10,206 nt of DNA. Origin: Bacteroidales bacterium (GTDB taxonomy: Bacteria; Bacteroidota; Bacteroidia; Bacteroidales; UBA1715). The stretch spans positions 1 through 10,206 of the forward strand of contig JAFZTG010000141.1 of the NCBI GenBank assembly GCA_017618935.1, given 5' to 3'. The position numbers and the translations under genes are program-made. Under the pieces are notes generated by a model. The model worked only from the letters and a program-made list of their open reading frames with translations, was not told where the DNA came from and made no database searches. This document shows, in pieces, positions 1 to 7,800 of this stretch. The number at the start of each line of letters is the position of its first letter. The stretch's first letter is position 1.

Positions 1-2857
1 AAACTTCGAGTTTGACGGTGTTATTGAAACTGGTTTGTTCACGTTCTACGGTCGTGGATTCGACTTCAACTACGAAAACTTCAAAATCAACTTGCAAAAT
101 GTTGACTCTCTTAAAATTAAGGTTAAGAGTTTCAAGGAAAACCAATATGGTATAAAGGATTATGTTCAAATCAAGAATTCTATAGAGCACGTTACGGGTG
201 ACATTCTGATTGACGACCCAAACAACAAATCAAGTATCAAGGATTTCCCACAATATCCTATTTTCAACAGTAAACAGACATCATACGTGTATTATGATCA
301 TCCTTCAATTTATAACGGTGTGTACGACCGAAACAAATTCTATTATAAAGTTGACCCGTTCTCAATCGACAGTGTGAACGACTTCTCTACCGACGCATTG
401 TTCTTTGAAGGAGAACTGATTTCAGCCGACATTTTTGCCAACATCCGTGAAAAAATCATCGTGCAACCCGACTATTCGTTCGGTTTCACTCGAGTTACCG
501 GAAAACAAGGATATCCTGCTTACAAGGGCAAAGGTACGTTTACCGATACGATTAACTTGAGTTTCAAAGGTTTACGAGGAATCGGAACACTTGATTACAT
601 GAATGCTAAAGCCGTTTCGGGTCCGAAAGGATTTACGTTCTTCCCAGATTCAACGAACGGTTTTGCAACAAATTTCAACATCAAACAACAAAGTGCCGCA
701 CCCGAATCACCAAGCGTTACGGGCGAAAGCATCAACATTCATTGGGAACCGTATGAAAACAAACTTATGGCTGTTGAGACAGGCAAATCATTCAAAATGT
801 ATGGCGATTCCACTACTCTTTCCGGTGGTTTGATTTTCACCCCGAAAGGATTAGGCGGTTGGGGTAAGTACACTTTCAGCGAGGCCGAACTTACCTCTAA
901 TACATTTGAATTTAAAGAAAAGATTGTCAATGCCGATTCAGCCGACTTTGACCTGAAGACACAAGGCGGAGCATTGGACGAAATGGCTTTCAAGACGAAA
1001 AATGTAAAGGCGAACATTGACTTCACGACGAAAAAAGCAAATTTCCAATCAAACGACACGCTTTCACTCGTACAATTGCCTAAAAATATGTATATCTGCT
1101 ACTTAACGAAATTTACGTGGGATATGCAAACAAAACAGATTGCCCTTGGTGACCCCAAAGACAAGAATACGGGAAAATGCGACTTGCATTTCTACTCTGT
1201 ACACCCGAAACAAGACACGTTGAATTTCCAATCACCGTATGCAACGTACGATTTGAAGAACTATATCATTGGTGCTCAACAGGTTCCATTTATCGATGTA
1301 GCCGATTCGCGAATTGTACCACACAAAGACAGCACCGTCACTATCCACAAGGAAGCATTTATGGACACGTTGCGAAATGCGAAGTTGATTGCCGATAGAG
1401 AACACAAATATCATACGGTATATGATGCGACATTCTTCATCAAAGGTCGCAATAACTTTGCCGGACGCGGTATGTACGATTTCGTTGATGAAACTGGTGT
1501 AAAACATCCGTTACCATTCACAAAAATCAGAGTTGACAAAGACCGCCACACGTACGGTAAAGGCAAATTGGAGCCAGAGGATAATTTCAAACTATCGTCG
1601 GTATATAGTTACTATGGAGATTACAAAATGCTCTCTACGCAGCAATTCTTGGAATTTAACGGTAACGTGTTGATTGCCAACGAATGTGCGAAGGTAAAAC
1701 CAGCATGGTTCAGTTTCGTAGGCGAAATCAACCCTGCTGAAATCTTTATTCCTGTGAGCGACAATATGTTTGACGTGGATTCCAACGCCGTGGGAACGTC
1801 TATTTTCGTAAATACACGACCAACGGGTATTTACACGGCATTCACATCAGAAAAGCGTAACGACAAAGACATTCCTATGTTAAGCGCACAGGGCAGCTAT
1901 CTCTTCTATGACAAGAACACTCATAAATACAAAGTTGGTCCAAAAGAGAAAATCCTTGACGAGTCAAAACAAGGAAACTTGATTAGTTACCATCGCGAAT
2001 ACTGCAACACCTCAGGTGAAGGTAAAATCAATCTTGGCGTTGATTTAGGTCAGGTGAAATATGGTACGTATGGCACAATAACGCACAACATAAATTCTGG
2101 TCGCGTTACCTTAGAAACGGTTGCAACCTTAGATTTCATGTTTGATGAAAACGTTCTCAAAGCAATTGCCGACACTATCACAAAACGTCAAAACTTAAAA
2201 GGCGTTTCGTTAAACACACCTGCTTACAAAAAAGGTATGACCGAAATGCTTGGCAATGCCTCCGCCGAAAAATACATATCGGAAGCGTTGACCTATGGAG
2301 AAGTTCGTAAAATCACAAAAGAACTGGAACACACATTTGTTTTCTCAAAACTTGATATGGTTTGGGATTCTGCCGCTCACGCATTCCGTTCTGTCGGACA
2401 GATTGGAATACAAAGCATTGGAAACGTTCCTGTCAATAGAACGGTAAATGGTTTTGTTGAGTTTGCAAACCTTTACAGAGGTGATTTGATGAATATTTAT
2501 ATAGAATTAGATAGAAAGACTTTCATTTTCTTCCATTATTCAGAAGGAAAAATGTATTTCTTCACATCTGATATGAAAAATGCGAACAACAAGAGTTTAT
2601 TTGATCTTGTAAATACAATTGCAAATACAAAAGAAGCAAAACGTACGATGACCGTTGGTAAGAAAGAAGCACCTTACACTTATACAACAGGAAACGACAA
2701 TATGAAACGTCAATTTGTTGAAGTATTTAAGGGCAACAAACCTCACTATGACCCAGAACCTGTATGGGATGAAGATGAGGAAGTAAAAGAGAAGCCTAAG
2801 AAGCAAAAAGCTGAAGCTCGCGATGAATATGACGATTACGATGATTATGAAGATTAA
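1..2857 (+). CDS. Large beta-rich protein of unknown function, 5' end outside the window
   Basis: The reading frame is open from base 2 (Asn-Phe-Glu-Phe-Asp-Gly) to the TAA at 2855-2857, about 951 codons, so this is the C-terminal part of a longer protein. There is no start in the window; a TTG at 35 is an internal leucine codon. I do not recognise a named family. The sequence is dominated by alternating polar/hydrophobic stretches typical of beta-strands. A Gly-x-Gly plus aromatic pattern recurs: GKGTFTD (near base 530), RGIGTLDY (580), GGWGKYTF (860), GRGMYDF (1465) and GEGKIN (2020). The C-terminus (about 2740-2854) is highly charged: an acidic WDEDEEV stretch, then Lys-rich, then EYDDYDDYED. 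No membrane helix is visible. An envelope or secreted location is inferred from composition; the signal peptide, if any, lies upstream. A strong terminator follows directly. Confidence is high that it is a real gene and low on function. Confidence 0.85.
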   Translation, partial: NFEFDGVIETGLFTFYGRGFDFNYENFKINLQNVDSLKIKVKSFKENQYGIKDYVQIKNSIEHVTGDILIDDPNNKSSIKDFPQYPIFNSKQTSYVYYDHPSIYNGVYDRNKFYYKVDPFSIDSVNDFSTDALFFEGELISADIFANIREKIIVQPDYSFGFTRVTGKQGYPAYKGKGTFTDTINLSFKGLRGIGTLDYMNAKAVSGPKGFTFFPDSTNGFATNFNIKQQSAAPESPSVTGESINIHWEPYENKLMAVETGKSFKMYGDSTTLSGGLIFTPKGLGGWGKYTFSEAELTSNTFEFKEKIVNADSADFDLKTQGGALDEMAFKTKNVKANIDFTTKKANFQSNDTLSLVQLPKNMYICYLTKFTWDMQTKQIALGDPKDKNTGKCDLHFYSVHPKQDTLNFQSPYATYDLKNYIIGAQQVPFIDVADSRIVPHKDSTVTIHKEAFMDTLRNAKLIADREHKYHTVYDATFFIKGRNNFAGRGMYDFVDETGVKHPLPFTKIRVDKDRHTYGKGKLEPEDNFKLSSVYSYYGDYKMLSTQQFLEFNGNVLIANECAKVKPAWFSFVGEINPAEIFIPVSDNMFDVDSNAVGTSIFVNTRPTGIYTAFTSEKRNDKDIPMLSAQGSYLFYDKNTHKYKVGPKEKILDESKQGNLISYHREYCNTSGEGKINLGVDLGQVKYGTYGTITHNINSGRVTLETVATLDFMFDENVLKAIADTITKRQNLKGVSLNTPAYKKGMTEMLGNASAEKYISEALTYGEVRKITKELEHTFVFSKLDMVWDSAAHAFRSVGQIGIQSIGNVPVNRTVNGFVEFANLYRGDLMNIYIELDRKTFIFFHYSEGKMYFFTSDMKNANNKSLFDLVNTIANTKEAKRTMTVGKKEAPYTYTTGNDNMKRQFVEVFKGNKPHYDPEPVWDEDEEVKEKPKKQKAEARDEYDDYDDYED

Positions 2858-2867
2858 TGTTTAACCC

Positions 2868-2900
2868 AAAGAGTTTGAGCATATGCTCAAACTCTTTATT
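2868..2900 (+). terminator. Perfect 30-bp palindrome, probable rho-independent terminator (possibly bidirectional)
   Basis: Bases 2868-2882 (AAAGAGTTTGAGCAT) are the exact reverse complement of 2883-2897, giving a stem whose centre GCATATGC supplies the loop. The arms begin with AAA and end with TTT, and TTATT follows to 2902, so the hairpin has a short U-rich 3' side. It starts 11 bases after the stop codon of the large upstream gene and ends 13 bases before the ATG at 2911, as expected for a terminator between two transcription units. The symmetry means it could also act on the opposite strand. The U-tract is short, so an operator or mRNA-processing role remains possible. Confidence 0.75.
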
Positions 2901-2910
2901 ACTTAAGTAT

Positions 2911-3282
2911 ATGCAATATTTTTTACCCGTATTTCTATTGCTCATTGCTAACATCTTTATGACGTTGGCGTGGTATGGCCACTTAAAGCTAAACCAAATG
3001 GGGGTTTCAAGCAATTGGCCTCTCATTGCAGTCATTTTATTCAGTTGGGGAATCGCACTTATTGAATATATATTCCAAGTCCCCGCAAATAAGATGGGAT
3101 TTATAGGCAACGGCGGACCGTTTACGCTTTTGCAACTCAAAGTGATTCAAGAAGCATTGTCAATATTTGTTTTTTGCGTGATTGCAAACATTCTGTTTCA
3201 AGGAGAAAAGGTTGCATGGAATCACTTGGCAGCTTTCGGTTGCCTTATTATGGCGGTAGTTTTCGTATTTTGGAAAAACTAA
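2911..3282 (+). CDS. DMT-superfamily small membrane protein (DUF486 family)
   Basis: This 123-residue protein has four hydrophobic segments at about residues 4-20, 37-53, 80-95 and 104-120, the size and topology of the DUF486 (DMT-like) family. Recognisable family signatures are the N-terminal ANIFMTLAWYGHLK, the central IEYIFQVPANKMG and the later LKVIQEALSIFVF. The family is related to small multidrug-resistance and drug/metabolite transporters, but no substrate is established, so a transport role is only inferred. I chose the ATG at 2911. An in-frame ATG at 2857 overlaps the previous stop codon, but it would add 18 polar residues encoded across the palindromic terminator, and family members normally begin with the hydrophobic helix. 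The gene ends 25 bases before the sugar permease, so the two may be co-transcribed. No Shine-Dalgarno sequence is visible. Confidence 0.85.
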   Translation: MQYFLPVFLLLIANIFMTLAWYGHLKLNQMGVSSNWPLIAVILFSWGIALIEYIFQVPANKMGFIGNGGPFTLLQLKVIQEALSIFVFCVIANILFQGEKVAWNHLAAFGCLIMAVVFVFWKN

Positions 3283-3307
3283 GTTTCAATTATAAATTTT
3301 AATTATT

Positions 3308-4720
3308 ATGGGTAGCAAGACATATCTTTTCAGCATAGTGCTTGTAGCTGTAATTGGCGGTTTGCTTTTTGGCTACGACACGGCAGTGATTTCGGGTGCA
3401 GAGAAAGGTCTGCAGGCGTTTTTCTTGGGAGCGACGGATTTCTCATACACCGACGGTTGGCACGGCATCACATGTTCCAGCGCACTCATTGGCTGTATAA
3501 TCGGTAGCGCGTTATCGGGATTGCTGGCGACACGTTTGGGACGAAAAAAATCATTGTTTGTAGCCGGTGTGCTGTTTTTCTTGTCTGCCCTTGGCTCATG
3601 GTATCCTGAATTTTTATTCTTCAACTACGGAGAACCTTCTTTCTCGCTTTTGATAGCATTCAATTGTTATAGAATACTCGGCGGAATCGGCGTAGGACTT
3701 GCTTCGGCTATCTGCCCGATGTACATTGCCGAAATTGCACCTGCCAATATGCGTGGCACGTTGGTTTCGTGGAACCAGTTCGCCATCATCTTCGGTCAGT
3801 TGGTGGTATATTTCGTGAACTTTGTGATAATGAAAAACCACACGGTTCTCGATGTAGTCGATGCTGACTGGTATATGGCTACTGGCTGGCGAACAATGTT
3901 CGTGAGTGAAGGATTTCCTGCTGGTATTTTTGCGTTGCTGATTCTTGCCGTACCAGAAACGCCTCGCTATCTTGCCCTGAACGGCAACGACGACAAGGCA
4001 TTGCACGTACTTTCACGCATTAATGGCGAAGAAAAAGCGAAAGGTATTCTTGCAGAAATTCACGAAAGTGCGGTGGAAAAGACCGAAAAACTGTTCACCT
4101 ACGGATTCCTTGTGATTTTCGTCGGCATCATGGTAAGCGTGTTCCAACAAACGGTGGGAATAAACGCCGTACTTTATTATGGTCCAAGAATTTTTGAAGA
4201 AATGGGCATGGACAACCCAATGACGGTGCAAGTGATTATGGGAATTGTAAACATTTCGTTTACACTTTTAGCCGTGTTCACCGTTGAGAAATTAGGACGC
4301 AAGCCGTTGCTCATCGTTGGCTCGCTCGGAATGGCTGTCGGCGCTTTGGGCGTGATGATATACTTTATGTTGGGCGGATTTGAGGGTTCTCTGCCAGGAA
4401 TTTTCGCCGCAACGAGCATTATGGTCTATACTGCTAGTTTCATGTTCAGTTGGGGCCCAATCGCATGGGTTTTGATTGCCGAAATTTTCCCGAACACGAT
4501 TCGCGGCGCGGCAGTCGCAATTGCAGTGGCATTCCAATGGATTTCGAACTTTGCCGTAAGTTCATCGTTTGTTTCAATGTTGAACTGGTCACCTTCGGGA
4601 ACATACCTGATTTTCGGCATGGTTTGCATTATTGCAGCCATCTTCGTTTGGAAACTTGTGCCAGAAACCAAAGGAAAGACTTTGGAGGATATGACAAAAT
4701 TGTGGGGAAAGAAAAACTAA
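3308..4720 (+). CDS. xylE: XylE-like sugar:proton symporter (MFS sugar-porter family)
   Basis: This 470-residue inner-membrane permease has twelve predicted helices and is close to E. coli XylE (491 residues) over its whole length. Sugar-porter motifs are present: GGLLFGYDTAVISG (17-30), RLGRK (76-80), YRILGGIGVGLAS (121-133), AEIAPANMRG (141-150), PETPR (216-220), QQTVGIN (280-286), EKLGRK (327-332) and PETKGK (452-457). From memory of the XylE structure, its xylose contacts F24, Q168, Q288, Q289, N294, N325, W392, Q415 and W416 correspond here to F21, Q157, Q280, Q281, N286, N315, W387, Q410 and W411, all conserved. Proton-coupling D27 corresponds to D24. Proton-driven uptake of D-xylose is therefore the best guess; glucose or another pentose/hexose is possible, because sugar porters sharing these residues differ in specificity. 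The ATG at 3308 aligns with the XylE N-terminus. No xylA or xylB is in the window. Confidence 0.93.
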   Translation: MGSKTYLFSIVLVAVIGGLLFGYDTAVISGAEKGLQAFFLGATDFSYTDGWHGITCSSALIGCIIGSALSGLLATRLGRKKSLFVAGVLFFLSALGSWYPEFLFFNYGEPSFSLLIAFNCYRILGGIGVGLASAICPMYIAEIAPANMRGTLVSWNQFAIIFGQLVVYFVNFVIMKNHTVLDVVDADWYMATGWRTMFVSEGFPAGIFALLILAVPETPRYLALNGNDDKALHVLSRINGEEKAKGILAEIHESAVEKTEKLFTYGFLVIFVGIMVSVFQQTVGINAVLYYGPRIFEEMGMDNPMTVQVIMGIVNISFTLLAVFTVEKLGRKPLLIVGSLGMAVGALGVMIYFMLGGFEGSLPGIFAATSIMVYTASFMFSWGPIAWVLIAEIFPNTIRGAAVAIAVAFQWISNFAVSSSFVSMLNWSPSGTYLIFGMVCIIAAIFVWKLVPETKGKTLEDMTKLWGKKN

Positions 4721-4813
4721 GACACGCTCGGTTTTACCAAAGAGAACTTGTTTCTGCCTATACGACAAAATGAGAATTTCCCACCAAAAAAGACATCGAG
4801 AAAGAGTTTTTTG

Positions 4814-4821
4814 TACATTAG
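4814..4821 (+). promoter_or_regulatory. Possible -7 promoter element for the sensor gene
   Basis: TACATTAG differs by one base from the Bacteroidota -7 consensus TAnnTTTG. It lies only four bases before the chosen ATG at 4826, which would place the transcription start at or next to the start codon and give a leaderless or nearly leaderless mRNA. No convincing TTTG -33 element is seen about 19 bases upstream. The 105-base gap between the permease and the sensor otherwise shows no clear terminator. Read-through from the permease is an equally good explanation for sensor expression. Confidence 0.25.
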
Positions 4822-4825
4822 CACG

Positions 4826-7800
4826 ATGAATCGAAAAATTCTTTCCATAGTATCAATTATTTTTTGCATCATAAGTTATACTTGTTTTGCCGAAAATATC
4901 CCATATAGTCGATTACTCTCGTTTGAGACTTTTTCCAATAGCGACGGTCTTTCACACAACAATGTGCGCTGTATTTTTCAAGATTCCAAAGGTTTCCTTT
5001 GGATTGGGACAAACTCAGGCCTAAACCGTTTTGACGGGAAAAACTATAAGATATTCAAACATGATCCTCAAAACCCACAGACAATCTCATCAAATTATAT
5101 TCTGGGGATTAGCGAAGATATTTATCACAACATCTGGGTTGCCACCGATTACGGACTCAATCTTATAATGCATGACACATATGAATGCAATCGACTTGCA
5201 ATCGATTCGACGAGCCTTGTTCAGTTTTCAAAAATCCCTATACAAAACGTATTTTGCGACAGCGAAGGATCTATTTGGATAAAAACAAATCAAAACATAA
5301 CTCGCGGAAATCTAAAAACGCATAAACTTCGTTCGTATGCCATAGAGACAGACATTTTCAAAGAAGAGTTTGAACAGTATTCCTACCCCATTTTTCAAGA
5401 TTCACAAGGAATTCTTTGGATAGGAAGCGAGAACGGATTAGGTTATTATGAACCAGAAAATGATGATTTCATTTTTTTCAAAGAAGATGAAATCTTATCT
5501 AACAGATTAAGCAACAATCATGTATTAGCAATTTTTGAAGATTCAAAACATAGAATCTGGATTGGTACACGAAACGGATTGAATTTGTTCGACAAGAATA
5601 AAAAAACATTTACAACCTATTATTATTCCAACAAAATTCAATCTATTGTAAATGGCATTGCTGAGGGGTATCATTCTCATTTTCTGTGGATTACAACAGA
5701 AAGCAACGGTGTTTTTGCCTTCAATACAGAAACAAAGAAATTCTTTCAGTTTTCGCACGCTCCACAACAAAAAGGCATTTCTACAAATCAGACAAACTGT
5801 ATCATCAAAGGCAACAACAACATTCTATGGATAGGTTCTCAAAACGGGCTTAACAAATTGGATATCAAGCCTAAACGTTTTCAACTTATAGGAAATGAAG
5901 ACGGAGAGTTTGGTAGAAAATACAACTATACAACTGCAATTTACATAGAAAAACATCTCGTTTTCTTTGGTACAAAATTCGGTGGATTACAAATGTATGA
6001 TTTGGATAAAAAGACAAAACAGACATTTTCAGCCGACAAAGGGAACTTTCCCACAAATTATATCACATCCATCATAAAACTTTCAAACAATGAGATTTTG
6101 ATCGGAAGTGACGGATACCTAACTATTTACAACACGACAAACAAGCAATTTTACTCCATCGACAAAAAATTTCCAAGCTTACAATCCTTCTGCATTACCA
6201 GAAAAAGAATAAAAGCCCTTCTACTCGATTCTCAGGAACGACTTTGGATAGGGACGAATTACGGAATACTCATATACGACATCTCTCAAAATAAAATCAT
6301 TCACTTTGATAAAAATCAGTTGCCGTCAAACCAAATCACCTGTTTTTATGAGAATTACAAAAACAAAATGTTTATCGGCACAGAAAATGGCATCGTATAT
6401 TATGATCATAAATCCGATAGTCTTAGCGAGATAAAAATTGCAGATAGCAAACTTGCCGGATTAAACAAACATATTTACGACATAACAGAAGATAATTTGG
6501 GTAACATCTGGATAGGCAGTAATATCGGTCTTATTAAATGTAATCCGAATACATTGGAATGCTCATTTTTTACTACAAAAGATGGATTGATAACAAGCGA
6601 AATCTATTCTGTTTTAACCAATGATAGCGAAATTTGGATTGGCACAGACAACGGTTTGGTGTCATTCCTACCCGAAGAAGAACGATATAAGAAATTCTCC
6701 ATACATGATGGTTTGCAAGACTATGAGTTCTCGCCACACTCCGCATTTCGGGCTACAAACGGCTATATGTTCTTTGGCGGCCCACAAGGAATCAACATCT
6801 TTCATCCCGATTCTATCAAGGCAAGTTCCATAAAACCGAATTTCGAGTTCCTTCAATTGGAATATACCATTGATAATAAGATATTTACGAACCAACTGAA
6901 AAACAATCTGGAGATTTCAATCCCTTGGAACAATTCCGACATAACCATTTCATTTGCATTGCTTGAATTCACGCAACCGCTTATGAATCAATACAAATAC
7001 TACATTAGCGACTTGACCAACACGTGGATTGACTTGGAAAATCAAAACTACATCAACATCATAAAACTTCCCGTCGGGAAATATACCTTAAAGGTTAAGG
7101 CGTCGAACAGCGACGGAATCTGGTCTGACGAAAAAGCCATTATCATTACCGTCCCCGCCCCATTTTGGAGAACGCGAACCGCTTTTATATTCTACACGGG
7201 CATAATCCTTCTCATTATATTCTTGATAAGCAAACTCATTTCAAAGAAATTTGAAGAAAAAAATACACGAATCCTTGACCGTCAAAAATGGACGGAACAA
7301 CTTGAGTTACAGCAAGAAGAACTTGAAATCAAGAACAAAAACATTCTCGACAGCATCACCTATGCAAAACGAATCCAGTCGGCCATTATGCCAGCTCGTG
7401 CGAAGTTCAAACAACTGATACCCTCCTATTTTATATTGTATATGCCGAAAGATATTGTGAGCGGCGATTTCTATTGGATTACAAAAATTGACACGAAGAT
7501 ATTCATCGTCTGCTCTGACTGTACCGGTCACGGCGTTCCAGGGGCATTCATGTCGATTATCGGCGATAACTTGCTGCGAAACATCACCACGTCACGAAAC
7601 ATCCATAAGGCATCCGAAATTCTTGATTACCTTAACAAATCACTGATAGAACTGTTCACCAAAAATGAATTGGACGACGAAACGCCAGTGAAAGACGGCA
7701 TGGACATTTCCATCTGCGTGTTCCACACCGACACCGGCGTACTTGAATTTTCAGGTGCGTTAACGCGAATGCTCTTAGTCCGCAACAATCAATTCATCAC

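Noticed and set aside
35..37. TTG as a start codon for the large first protein
   Set aside because: The frame is open to base 2 with residues in keeping with the rest of the protein (NFEFDGVIETG), so the true start lies before the window.
739..1059. A 106-codon open frame on the - strand inside the first gene
   Set aside because: It is antisense to the long open frame, with no recognisable domain; a chance open frame.
3614..4006. A 130-codon open frame on the - strand inside the permease gene
   Set aside because: It is antisense to a strongly conserved gene, with low-complexity His/Arg-rich content and no motif.
4450..4773. A 107-codon open frame on the + strand over the end of the permease gene
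   Set aside because: It overlaps the well-supported sugar permease in another frame, has no family resemblance, and is rich in Arg/His/Cys as expected of an out-of-frame reading.
4784..4813. CAAAAAA...TTTTTTG inverted repeat between permease and sensor
   Set aside because: The seven-base A/T-only arms have a 15-base or longer loop and no following U-tract, which is weak and easily due to chance.
4748..4825. N-terminal extension of the sensor from the upstream ATG
   Set aside because: It would place 26 polar residues before a clear signal peptide that begins at the ATG at 4826.
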